15,369 bases of DNA from Bdellovibrionaceae bacterium UBA2466 (lineage in GTDB: Bacteria > Bdellovibrionota > FAC87 > UBA2466). Below are positions 7,315 through 14,675 of the stretch, one piece after another. The stretch is taken from NCBI GenBank assembly GCA_002342225.1, contig DDPO01000133.1, forward strand, positions 1 to 15,369, read 5' to 3'. The translations under genes and the position numbers were made by a program. Below the pieces are notes generated by a model. That model made no database searches and was not told where the DNA came from. It saw only the letters and a program-made list of their open reading frames with translations. Numbering within the stretch: the stretch's first letter is position 1; each line of letters starts with the position of its first letter.

Positions 7315-7995
7315 ATGATAGTTTTAAAATCAGTAAAACTTGCAACTAAGTCTTTACAAAAACATTTTCGTCTTTTGTTTTTATTACAGATTCCTGTGGG
7401 TATCTTAGTGGCAACCCAAAGCTTGCTCGAGCCCTACCTAGAATCGAGCCCGATTTTAGCACTTATTTTTTTACTCCCCTTATTTTCATTTGTTTCAAGC
7501 GTCTGCACGGCCCTTACTTACTTAGTTATTCAAAGCGAGCTCTCAGGAAATCACCCCAATTTTAAAAACTTCCGAAACCTGAGTTCAACCCAAATGAAAC
7601 AACTAGCTTTGTGTTCCTTATTAGTCTCTGTATTTTTTGGACTCGGACTGGCTGCACTTATTCTTCCAGGATTTTACTTTCTGGCTTGCTACTTATTTGT
7701 TCCAATTTTGGTTATCTCTGATCCCAACAGGAAAGTATCCGAATATCTTGCGGAATCGAAACAGGTCGTTTCTCAGGACAAAAAGACACTGATCACGACC
7801 ATGCTATTTGTGATCATTGGCTTTTTAGTTGAGATTCCAATTAGCCAATTTGTGGCGCTCATCGCTAGATTCACCGGAGCGGCCATTTTTATAGATTCAG
7901 TTTTTACCATGTTGTTCGGAATGTTTTTTGACTGCATCGTCGTATTTTATTTTCTCGCTATCAGCAGAAAGGAATCTTATGAAGCCAATTGCTGA
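7315..7995 (+). CDS. Polytopic membrane protein, possibly of the GPDPase-membrane/DUF975-like type
   Basis: The 226-residue product is strongly hydrophobic, with about five to six membrane segments (roughly 19-37, 45-72, 95-117, 118-136, 157-178 and 195-218). The stretch LPGFYFLACYLFVPILVISDP at about 117-137, followed by an ESKQVV segment near 147-152, resembles the recurring pattern in the GPDPase_memb/YciC/DUF975-like membrane families (LPG, an aromatic-rich helix, then a conserved Ser-containing turn). No catalytic residues are evident, so I give no function. The ATG has no ribosome site and sits 7 nt after a TATAAT. Its end overlaps the start of tldD by 17 bp, indicating cotranscription and probably coupled translation with the TldD/TldE protease. 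Confidence 0.8.
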   Translation: MIVLKSVKLATKSLQKHFRLLFLLQIPVGILVATQSLLEPYLESSPILALIFLLPLFSFVSSVCTALTYLVIQSELSGNHPNFKNFRNLSSTQMKQLALCSLLVSVFFGLGLAALILPGFYFLACYLFVPILVISDPNRKVSEYLAESKQVVSQDKKTLITTMLFVIIGFLVEIPISQFVALIARFTGAAIFIDSVFTMLFGMFFDCIVVFYFLAISRKESYEANC

Positions 7996-9379
7996 GCTCC
8001 TTGAAAAAACACTAAGTAAATCTCCCTACTGGGCAGAGGCTCGTTATCACAGACGAAACTCGCAAGCACTTCAGGTTCAAAAAGGATTAGTGAAACAAGC
8101 AAAGTCAAACTTAACATCGGGAGTGGGCATCAGAGTATTAGTTGATGGCGCTTGGGGTTTCTCTTCAACTTCGGACTTAAACCCACAGGCCCTCGAAAAA
8201 GCCCTTAAGTTAGCCATCGAGTGCGCAAAGTCGCTGAGCCAACTCAAGAAAACTCAAGTTAAATCACTCCCTGCAGCCCGGCTAGCTAGGGGCGAGTTTT
8301 CAATACCTGGTTATGACGCACTAAAAACAATGCCGCTAGAGCAGAAGCTACAAGCTGTTTTAAAAGCAGAAGAGATGACCCGAAAAAATTCAACTCTTAT
8401 TCAAAGCTCAACTTGTGTTTACAATGAATTATTCGAGGATAAAGTCATAGTGACAACTGATGGCGCAAATGCAAGCTCCAAACTTGCACGCAATGAGATC
8501 AAGTTAGGTGCTATCGCCTCCAAAGACGGTGAAATGGCTGAAAGTCACGAGTCCGTTGGCAGAACTGGAAGCTGGGATTGCCTTTTCGATCGAAGTAGCC
8601 TCAATGAAATGTCTGAAAACGCAGCGAAACTAGCTGTTGATCTTTTGTCGGCTCCTAAAATACCTGGAGGAACCGCAACTCTCATCCTCTCTCCAGCTAT
8701 GGTAGGTTTACTTTCTCACGAAGCTATTGGTCATACTGTCGAAGCCGACTTCGTTCTTTCAGGCTCAGTAGCCAAAGATAAGATTGGAACTCAAGTTGCT
8801 AGCCCTTTAGTCACAATGTCAGATAGTGGAACAGTTCAAGGGATTGAGCACTCAGGGGGAGAACTTCTAGTAGATGATGAAGGTGTACTCACACAAAAAA
8901 CAACCATCATCAAAAATGGAATCCTCAACTCGTACCTTCACAATCGAGAATCAGCTGCCATCTTTGGTGTTGAGCCTACTGGAAATGGGCGAGCTTGGCT
9001 TTATTATGATGAGCCTTTGATTAGAATGCGGAACACTTACATTGAACCTGGGAATCAAAGCTTGGAAGAGATTATATCAAGCACAAAAGATGGCTACTTA
9101 GTCGATTGCCCACTCGGTGGACAGGCAGATGCAACCGGAGAATTCATGTTTGGAGCTCAAAAAGTGACTAAAATTGAAAATGGGAAACTTACAAAAATGT
9201 ACCGGGGCGCAACCATCTCAGGACAAGCATTTGAAGTGCTATCTACTGTAGATGCGGTTTCTAAAGAGTTTATCTTAGATTTGGGTTCAGGTTACTGCGG
9301 CAAGGGACAGCCCGCAAAAGTGGATGCTGGTGGCCCCTATATCAGATGCCGAGCAACTATCGGAGGAGTTCAAGAATGA
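7979..9379 (+). CDS. tldD: Metalloprotease TldD (catalytic subunit)
   Basis: TldD is the zinc-bearing half of the TldD/TldE heteromeric protease, which cleaves peptides and unstructured proteins in the cytoplasm; in Escherichia coli it takes part in microcin B17 maturation and CcdA breakdown. The 466-residue product carries the HExxxH zinc motif as H247-EAIG-H252 within LLSHEAIGHTVEAD, and Cys440 in GSGYCGKGQ is a good match for the third ligand. The flanking stretches GNGRAW (336-341), SGQAFEV (414-420) and GGPYIRCRATIGG (451-463) are typical of the family C-terminus. The start at 7979 was chosen because AAAGGA at 7968-7973 lies 5 nt before it and the protein then begins at the usual point; an in-frame ATG at 7928 has no such site. 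The stop overlaps the tldE start in an ATGA. Confidence 0.95.
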   Translation: MKPIAELLEKTLSKSPYWAEARYHRRNSQALQVQKGLVKQAKSNLTSGVGIRVLVDGAWGFSSTSDLNPQALEKALKLAIECAKSLSQLKKTQVKSLPAARLARGEFSIPGYDALKTMPLEQKLQAVLKAEEMTRKNSTLIQSSTCVYNELFEDKVIVTTDGANASSKLARNEIKLGAIASKDGEMAESHESVGRTGSWDCLFDRSSLNEMSENAAKLAVDLLSAPKIPGGTATLILSPAMVGLLSHEAIGHTVEADFVLSGSVAKDKIGTQVASPLVTMSDSGTVQGIEHSGGELLVDDEGVLTQKTTIIKNGILNSYLHNRESAAIFGVEPTGNGRAWLYYDEPLIRMRNTYIEPGNQSLEEIISSTKDGYLVDCPLGGQADATGEFMFGAQKVTKIENGKLTKMYRGATISGQAFEVLSTVDAVSKEFILDLGSGYCGKGQPAKVDAGGPYIRCRATIGGVQE

Positions 9380-10767
9380 GTCAGCCCTTGAAGAATGAAA
9401 AGGAACGGCTAGAAGCTGCTGCAGAGAAATTGCTTTCCTATGCAATCAAGTCCGGGGCAGATGCGGCTGAGATTTGTGGAAGTTATGGTCTTAGGACCAA
9501 AATTTCACTCGAAAAACAAGACTATCATTTGGCATCCTCTGATGACGGTTATTCTTTGGGAGTTCGAGTGCTCAGAGGTCAACGTCAAGGATTTGCTTCC
9601 TGCAACTCGACTGAGCCCTCAGAACTCAAAGAAGCAGCGCTGAGAGCAAATGAAATCGCTGGCTTCTCTCCAGAAAATCCGCATTACACTATCCAAAAAA
9701 CAGAAAATATTCCGACAGAAGCGCCAACTCAACTTGTCGATCCCGCTCTAATAGATCTTTCGATTCAAACCCAAAAAGACTGGACCCGTCTCATGGTTGC
9801 AGAAGCCACCAAGGACAAGCGATTTAAACTCAATGAAGGGACTCTTGAAATTGGCACTAGTTTATCCTTGATATTAAATTCATTGGGAACACATCAAATC
9901 GAAGCTGATTCTGCGGCCAGTTGGAGCCTCATGGGAATGGGAGTTGAGGGGGAGACCATCACCAGTTTTGATTATTTCTCTGAGTTCTCACGAAAAGCGC
10001 AATCCACTCCCGAGAAGATTGTTCAATCTTCGAAAAGGTTTGTATCAGAAGTCATTGCCAACCTTAAAACAGGTTCTTCCCAAAGTTACAAAGGGTTGGT
10101 CATATTTACTCCAAGAGCTGTTTTGGACATCTTAATCTCAAGTTTGAGCTATCACTTAAATGGCAGAGTTGTCGCAGAGAAGACGGGGCGATGGGGGTTA
10201 AACGATCGCGATAAACCTATCTTAAGCCCTAAACTAACGTTGACCGACAATCCATGGTTGCTTGACCGCTCTGGGTGTTCAAGTTTTGACCGAGAGGGAG
10301 TTCCTACACGGCCCATGCATTTAATCGAATCGGGAGTGCTCAAAGATTTTTGTCTAGACCACTACGCGGCCCATGCATTGGGCCTTTCGAGCACTGGTCA
10401 TGCTGCAGGGGGGCCCTCGAGTTTACCGACAGTTTCAACCCATACCTTGTGCGTATTGGCGGGAACAGCTTCTAAAAAATCTCTTTTTGAAGAGACACAA
10501 AAATCTCAAAAATCATTTTTAGTGGTACACCGCTATTCTGGACAATCAGATCCAGTGACAGGCGATTTTTCTGGAGTCGCTAAAGGGGCCGAATGGTGGG
10601 CTGACGGGGAGAAAAAATACCATGTTCAAGAAACTCTTATTTCGGGAAATCTTTTTGATGCATTGGGAAAAGACCTCGTTTCAGTTTCAAATGAAACCAT
10701 GGTCATTGACTCCGACGAAGAAAGCCCTACTCTACTTATTGATAATATTTCTGTCACTGGGGGCTAA
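9376..10767 (+). CDS. tldE: TldE/PmbA, non-catalytic partner of TldD
   Basis: The product (463 residues) is the second subunit of the TldD/TldE protease. It shares the fold of TldD but lacks the zinc motif: the segment aligned with the TldD HExxxH reads DILISSLSYHLNG (residues 251-263). Family hallmarks are FDREGVPTRP (304-313), SGQSDPVTGDFSGVAKG (388-404) and LISGNLFDAL (421-430). ATG at 9376 overlaps the tldD stop by four bases (ATGA) and has GGAGG at 9362-9366; the longer in-frame start at 9346 lies inside the tldD coding sequence and lacks support. Translational coupling ensures matched amounts of the two subunits. The last 77 bases may also encode, in another frame, the signal peptide of the following MsrA. 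Confidence 0.95.
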   Translation: MSQPLKNEKERLEAAAEKLLSYAIKSGADAAEICGSYGLRTKISLEKQDYHLASSDDGYSLGVRVLRGQRQGFASCNSTEPSELKEAALRANEIAGFSPENPHYTIQKTENIPTEAPTQLVDPALIDLSIQTQKDWTRLMVAEATKDKRFKLNEGTLEIGTSLSLILNSLGTHQIEADSAASWSLMGMGVEGETITSFDYFSEFSRKAQSTPEKIVQSSKRFVSEVIANLKTGSSQSYKGLVIFTPRAVLDILISSLSYHLNGRVVAEKTGRWGLNDRDKPILSPKLTLTDNPWLLDRSGCSSFDREGVPTRPMHLIESGVLKDFCLDHYAAHALGLSSTGHAAGGPSSLPTVSTHTLCVLAGTASKKSLFEETQKSQKSFLVVHRYSGQSDPVTGDFSGVAKGAEWWADGEKKYHVQETLISGNLFDALGKDLVSVSNETMVIDSDEESPTLLIDNISVTGG

Positions 10768-11281
10768 AGTGGAAGCAAAACCAAAAAAAACTGAAATTGC
10801 GACTCTAGCTGGGGGCTGCTTTTGGGGAGTAGAAGAGCTATTGAGAACTTATAAAGGTGTTATTTCCACTTCGGTTGGATACACTGGGGGCTCTCTTCCC
10901 GGTCCCACTTACGATATTATTAAAACAGGCACAACTGGCCATGCTGAGAGTGTTCAAATCGAATTCGATCCCAATCAATTGAGTTTTGATGAACTTCTTA
11001 AATTTTTCTTTAAGCTACACGACCCCACAACTTTAAATCGACAAGGCAACGATATTGGAACTCAGTACAGATCTGTGATTTTTTATCATACTGAAGAGCA
11101 GAAAAAGATCGCTCACAAAGTAAAAGACATGGTTGATAAGTCGGGGGCTTGGAAACGTCCCGTGGTTACTGAAATCATCCCAGCAATGCCTTTTTACCCC
11201 GCCGAGGAATACCATCAAAAATACCTAAAGAAGAATCCAGGCGGCTATACTTGTCATTACGTCAGAGATTACAAGTTTTAG
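10691..11281 (+). CDS. msrA: Peptide methionine sulfoxide reductase MsrA, probably exported
   Basis: MsrA reduces the S-epimer of methionine sulfoxide in proteins and so repairs oxidative damage. The catalytic cysteine is Cys43 in GGCFWGVEEL, and conserved family segments follow: SVGYTGG, a HAESVQIEFDP stretch, FFFKLHDPTTLNRQGNDIGTQYRS-type region and EEYHQKYL. Cys188 in GGYTCHYV is the likely resolving cysteine. From the ATG at 10691 the protein has 196 residues and begins with a Sec-like signal peptide: two lysines (10-11), hydrophobic ALLYLLIIFLSLG (12-24), and V-E-A at 27-29 before a probable cut. This start lies inside tldE (77-bp overlap) and has no Shine-Dalgarno. The alternative is GTG at 10769, two bases after the tldE stop, with a G-run at 10759-10763; this would give a cytoplasmic protein. 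The enzyme identity is firm; the start and location are not. Confidence 0.9.
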   Translation: MKPWSLTPTKKALLYLLIIFLSLGAKVEAKPKKTEIATLAGGCFWGVEELLRTYKGVISTSVGYTGGSLPGPTYDIIKTGTTGHAESVQIEFDPNQLSFDELLKFFFKLHDPTTLNRQGNDIGTQYRSVIFYHTEEQKKIAHKVKDMVDKSGAWKRPVVTEIIPAMPFYPAEEYHQKYLKKNPGGYTCHYVRDYKF

Positions 11282-11335
11282 ACTTTGTTTCGCACAGCTT
11301 CCGTTGAAAATCCGCTATTTTGAAAGATCAAGCTC

Positions 11336-11364
11336 TCGACAAGCGATAGGGTTAAGCTTATTTT
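11336..11364 (+). promoter_or_regulatory. Promoter for ffh, predicting a leaderless mRNA
   Basis: TCGACA at 11336-11341 (5 of 6 matches to the -35 consensus), a 17-bp spacer and TATTTT at 11359-11364 form a plausible sigma70-type promoter. The expected start of transcription is near 11371, only about 3 nt before the ATG at 11374. There is no purine-rich ribosome site in the 9 nt between the -10 box and the ATG. Confidence 0.6.
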
Positions 11365-11373
11365 ACGAAAACT

Positions 11374-12702
11374 ATGTTTGATAGCTTAACAGAGAAACTC
11401 GTCACTACATTAAGAACTCTTAGCGGTAAAACACGAATCACCGAAGAAGTCCTCGATGAAGTTTGCCGCCAACTTCGAACCAATCTTCTTGAAGCCGATG
11501 TCAATGTGAAGGTCGTAAAAGACTTTATCGAGTCGGTTAGAGGAAAAGCGTTGGGAAAAGAGGTTCAAAAAAGCATCTCTCCCGAGCAGCAGTTTATTCG
11601 AATCGTTTACGAAGAGCTGGCTCAAATCATGGGAGGCAAAGCTTCAGAACTCAACTTCCGTGTGCGGCCCCCAGCCGTCATCATGGTTGTGGGGCTTCAA
11701 GGAAGCGGAAAAACCACAAGCACTGTCAAACTTGCGAAATACATCAAACAAAAATTTAAAAAGTCGGTCTACGCGGCCTCCATGGATGTTTATCGTCCAG
11801 CTGCAATCGAACAACTTGCAACTCAAATGCAAGCACAGGGAATTGAGCATTTTGAGAGTTCAATCACCAAATCGGTCAGAGAGCGTGCTATTTTAGCGAA
11901 AGAAGAGGCCATCCGGAAAAATATGGAAGTTCTTCTAGTAGATACTGCGGGAAGACTCCACGTAGACAATGAAATGATGGATGAGGTCTCAGAACTTGCC
12001 CAAGTTTTCCAACCTACTGAAATCCTATTGGTCGTGGACGGTATGACGGGACAAGATGCCGTTAAAATTGCCTCAAGCTTTAACGATCGACTATCTCTGA
12101 CGGGTCTCATACTCACTAAACTTGATGGAGATGCTCGAGGAGGAGCCGCTCTATCTGTAAGAGCAGTCACGGGAGTTCCCATCAAATTTGTAGGAACAGG
12201 GGAAAAACCGGAAGATTTTGAAGTCTTTCACCCCGATCGTTTGGCCTCAAGAATATTAGATATGGGGGATCTTCTATCGCTGGCCGAGAAAGCAACGACC
12301 ACTTTAGACCCTGAAGAAACTCTCAAACTAGCTAAAAAGGCGAAGAAAAATGACTTCACCCTTGCCGATTTTTACTCCCACCTTCAACAAATTAAGAAGA
12401 TGGGGTCTTTTGAAAATCTGATGAAGTTCTTACCTGGAATGGGCCAAATGACTAAGCAATTCAAGGACATGGCACCCCCAGACACCGAGCTTAAGAAAAT
12501 TGAAGCTATTATTCAGTCAATGACCCCCTCGGAAAGAATCGACTATAACCTGTTAGACGGAAGCCGCAGGCGCCGAATAGCGGCCGGGTCAGGCACAAAA
12601 GTTGAGGATGTAAACAAACTCATGAAGCAATTCCTAGAAGCCCGTAAGATGATGACACGCCTTACAAAAATGTCTTTGGGAAAACGCGGTAGGATGTGGT
12701 AG
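11374..12702 (+). CDS. ffh: Signal recognition particle protein Ffh (SRP54)
   Basis: Ffh is the GTPase of the signal recognition particle; with 4.5S RNA it binds signal sequences of nascent membrane and secreted proteins and delivers them to FtsY. The 442 residues show the N domain (about 1-90), then the G domain with the P-loop GLQGSGKTT (107-115), DTAGR (190-194) and TKLDGDARGG (248-257). The methionine-rich M domain follows, with FLPGMGQM (352-359) in the finger loop and the RNA-binding GSRRRRIAAGSG segment (396-407). Length is typical. No Shine-Dalgarno precedes the ATG; a promoter lies directly upstream. It is followed by rpsP after 55 bp, the usual arrangement in many bacteria. Confidence 0.98.
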   Translation: MFDSLTEKLVTTLRTLSGKTRITEEVLDEVCRQLRTNLLEADVNVKVVKDFIESVRGKALGKEVQKSISPEQQFIRIVYEELAQIMGGKASELNFRVRPPAVIMVVGLQGSGKTTSTVKLAKYIKQKFKKSVYAASMDVYRPAAIEQLATQMQAQGIEHFESSITKSVRERAILAKEEAIRKNMEVLLVDTAGRLHVDNEMMDEVSELAQVFQPTEILLVVDGMTGQDAVKIASSFNDRLSLTGLILTKLDGDARGGAALSVRAVTGVPIKFVGTGEKPEDFEVFHPDRLASRILDMGDLLSLAEKATTTLDPEETLKLAKKAKKNDFTLADFYSHLQQIKKMGSFENLMKFLPGMGQMTKQFKDMAPPDTELKKIEAIIQSMTPSERIDYNLLDGSRRRRIAAGSGTKVEDVNKLMKQFLEARKMMTRLTKMSLGKRGRMW

Positions 12703-12717
12703 GAGAGTAAACAATAG

Positions 12718-12723
12718 TATTAT
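12718..12723 (+). promoter_or_regulatory. Possible additional -10 element ahead of rpsP
   Basis: TATTAT (5 of 6 matches to TATAAT) lies in the 55-bp ffh-rpsP gap and would give a leader of about 28 nt containing the GGAGG ribosome site at 12742-12746. No good -35 box is seen 16-18 bp upstream, so this is a weak candidate for an internal promoter. Confidence 0.22.
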
Positions 12724-12757
12724 TCGCTAAAAGCGCATGTTGGAGGCTTATAAATAA

Positions 12758-13093
12758 ATGGCGACAGTTATCAGATTCGCAAGGCACGGAACAAAGAAAA
12801 AACCCTATTTTCGAATGGTTGTTCAAGATCACCGTTCACCTAGGGATGGACGATTTGTAGAACATATCGGAGCTTACGATCCCATTAAAGGTGACGCTTC
12901 TCTTGTCGTTAAAAGAGACCGTCTCGAATACTGGCTCAGCACCGGAGCTCAATTGTCAGATTCTGTTAGAACAAGACTGAAAATGGTTATGAAGCAAGTT
13001 GCAGCTGCAGCGCCACAAAAAGTGGTGGCAGACAAACCTGCTAAAGAAGCCAAAGCAAAAAAACCAGCTAAGGCTAAAACCAAAGAAGCTTAA
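12758..13093 (+). CDS. rpsP: 30S ribosomal protein S16 with a basic C-terminal tail
   Basis: S16 is a 16S rRNA-binding protein needed for early assembly of the 30S subunit. The N-terminal core is clear: VIRFARHGTKKKPYFRMVVQ (residues 4-23), SPRDGRFVEHIGAYDP (27-42) and DRLEYWLSTGAQLSDSVRTRL (54-74). The product is 111 residues against about 82 in Escherichia coli. The additional residues, about 81-111, are made almost only of Ala, Lys, Pro, Val and Glu and are probably a flexible tail on the ribosome surface. The ATG has GGAGG at 12742-12746, 11 nt upstream. It is the first gene of the rpsP-khpA-rimM-trmD run. Confidence 0.97.
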   Translation: MATVIRFARHGTKKKPYFRMVVQDHRSPRDGRFVEHIGAYDPIKGDASLVVKRDRLEYWLSTGAQLSDSVRTRLKMVMKQVAAAAPQKVVADKPAKEAKAKKPAKAKTKEA

Positions 13094-13139
13094 TTAGCCC
13101 CTATTCGGACTTTGGGTTTCTTGGAAATGGAGGACTCAA

Positions 13140-13379
13140 GTGGAAGAGTTAAGAAATTTAGTAGAAGTCATGGCGAAAGCCCTCGTAGACTTTCCAGAAC
13201 AAGTTAATGTTGCTGAAGTGGAAGGCGAACAAACAACTGTTATCGAGTTGAAAGTCGCTAAAGAGGACCTCGGGAAAATTATCGGTAAAGAGGGACGCAC
13301 GGCGCGTTCTCTTCGCACCATTCTAGCAGCCGTCTCAACTAAGCTTCGCAAACGTTCTGTTCTAGAAATTTTAGAATAG
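13140..13379 (+). CDS. khpA: KH-domain RNA-binding protein KhpA (YlqC/UPF0109 family)
   Basis: This small RNA-binding protein is usually encoded between rpsP and rimM. In Gram-positive bacteria KhpA pairs with KhpB and binds many RNAs. The 79 residues consist almost entirely of one KH domain; the RNA-gripping GxxG loop is in GKIIGKEGR (45-53), followed by the helix [16 protein letters not shown]. The start is GTG at 13140, with a clear GGAGG at 13129-13133 and 6 nt spacing. It sits 46 bp after rpsP and 20 bp before rimM. Family assignment is firm from motif, length and position. Confidence 0.94.
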   Translation: MEELRNLVEVMAKALVDFPEQVNVAEVEGEQTTVIELKVAKEDLGKIIGKEGRTARSLRTILAAVSTKLRKRSVLEILE

Positions 13380-13399
13380 ATCGAATCTGAGTTGTTGAG

Positions 13400-13936
13400 T
13401 TGAAAGAATTAGTTGAAATAGCGCGAGTATTAAAGCCCCATGGATTTAAAGGGGCTTTAGTAGCTAAAACCGAGTCTGGTAAGGACTCTGCCCTATCCTA
13501 TCTAACAAAGCTCTACATTGGTAAATCTCCAGAAACGACGACCGAGCATCAAGTCATCGAAAAGGCTTGGATGCCCAAGGGATGGAAGCTAGAGCTTTCA
13601 GGAATCACGAGCGACAGCATGGCGAAGAGCCTGAGAACTTTCTCTATCTATGCTCTTCGCGAAGATCTTTCACCCGTCGCTGAAAATGAGTTTTATGTCC
13701 ATGATCTTTTAGGAGCCTCCGTAATGGACTCTTTGTCGGAGGAAAAATGTGGAACGTTGTCTTCAATTGAGCCGGTGTCCACGCAGTCCCACGAAATCTC
13801 GCAAGATAGATGGTGGATTGAGTCCAATGGAAATTTCTTCTCGATTCCCGCTACAACGAAATACATCCACCGAGTTGATGTTAATCAAAAAACTATCTGG
13901 TTAAAGAACTTAGCTGATTTTCTATTGCCCGAATGA
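13400..13936 (+). CDS. rimM: Ribosome maturation factor RimM
   Basis: RimM binds S19 and the 30S head and helps mature 16S rRNA. The N-terminal barrel begins with ARVLKPHGFKG (8-18), the usual family opening; the C-terminal PRC-barrel begins near EFYVHDLLGASV (97-108), and the protein ends with the typical FLLP segment. Length (178) is normal. The start must be TTG at 13400: the frame is closed by TGA at 13388, no ATG or GTG lies between that stop and the LKPHG motif, and no strong ribosome site is present (only GAG immediately before the TTG). Translation is therefore probably weak or coupled to khpA. The stop overlaps trmD in an ATGA. Confidence 0.94.
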   Translation: MKELVEIARVLKPHGFKGALVAKTESGKDSALSYLTKLYIGKSPETTTEHQVIEKAWMPKGWKLELSGITSDSMAKSLRTFSIYALREDLSPVAENEFYVHDLLGASVMDSLSEEKCGTLSSIEPVSTQSHEISQDRWWIESNGNFFSIPATTKYIHRVDVNQKTIWLKNLADFLLPE

Positions 13937-14655
13937 CAAAACCTACTTTTCATTTCATCACCCTGTTTCCTGAAACTATTCAGGTCTGGATGACCACTAG
14001 TATCCTAGGACGTGCTTTAAAAGCACAACTTTTTGATTTGAAAATTTATCAATTACGAGACTTTTCAGAAGATAAACATTTAAGTGTAGATGATGCTGCT
14101 TACGGTGGGGGCGGCGGGATGGTTTTAAGAATAGAACCTCTAGTAAAAGCCGTAGAAACCATACGAAAAGAAATAGGGGAAACTCCAACGAAAGTTATTT
14201 ACTTTTCACCTGCGGGCAAAACACTCAACCACGCGCTCGTTAAAAACTATGTTTTAGATTCCAAGATCGACCATTTTATTTTTGTTTGCGGCCACTACGA
14301 AGGGGTCGACCAACGTTTTGTTGATCATTGGGTCGATGAAGAGATTTCGATAGGGGACTTTGTTCTTACTGGGGGAGAGTTACCAGCATTAGCCATGGCA
14401 GATGCTATGGTTCGACACTTGGAAGGCTCTTTAGGGTCTGATTCTGCGGCAGATACCGAATCCTTCTCTTTGAGATTGGGGCAATCGACTCTTTTAGAAT
14501 ATCCCCACTATACTCGCCCGAGTGAATTCAGGGGACTTGGTGTTCCAGAAATCCTATTAAGTGGAAACCATCCCAAAATTGAGTCTTGGAGATTAGAGCA
14601 AGCGCGACAGAAAACTTTGAATAGACGACCTGATCTTTTAACCCCTACTCTTTGA
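13933..14655 (+). CDS. trmD: tRNA (guanine-N1)-methyltransferase TrmD
   Basis: TrmD methylates G37 of tRNAs that read codons starting with C (and some others), preventing +1 frameshifts. The product (240 residues) has the SPOUT trefoil-knot motifs: VDDAAYGGGGGMVLR (52-66), CGHYEGVDQR (119-128), ISIGDFVLTGGELPALAMADA (138-158) and YPHYTRPSEFRG (190-201), then LLSGNHPKIESWR (208-220). The catalytic aspartate of the Escherichia coli and Haemophilus enzymes (EDSF) aligns here with Glu176 in TESF, and the loop after it (SLRLGQSTLL) appears about four residues longer. The C-terminus stops soon after NRRPDLL, making it some 15 residues shorter than the Escherichia coli protein. It is cotranscribed with rimM (four-base overlap). 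Confidence 0.97.
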   Translation: MTKPTFHFITLFPETIQVWMTTSILGRALKAQLFDLKIYQLRDFSEDKHLSVDDAAYGGGGGMVLRIEPLVKAVETIRKEIGETPTKVIYFSPAGKTLNHALVKNYVLDSKIDHFIFVCGHYEGVDQRFVDHWVDEEISIGDFVLTGGELPALAMADAMVRHLEGSLGSDSAADTESFSLRLGQSTLLEYPHYTRPSEFRGLGVPEILLSGNHPKIESWRLEQARQKTLNRRPDLLTPTL

Positions 14656-14675
14656 GTGCTTACTTCGCAGTTAAA

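Noticed and set aside
7308..7349. Short reading frame (13 codons) overlapping the start at 7315
   Set aside because: Its ATG lies right after the -10 box, probably upstream of the transcript start, and it has no ribosome site.
11823..12185. 120-codon open frame on the minus strand inside ffh
   Set aside because: It lies wholly antisense to a highly conserved gene, is rich in Ser/Thr/Arg as expected for a shadow frame, and shows no motif or ribosome site.
12725..12735. CGCT-AAA-AGCG hairpin before rpsP
   Set aside because: A 4-bp stem with no T-run; too small to call an attenuator or terminator.
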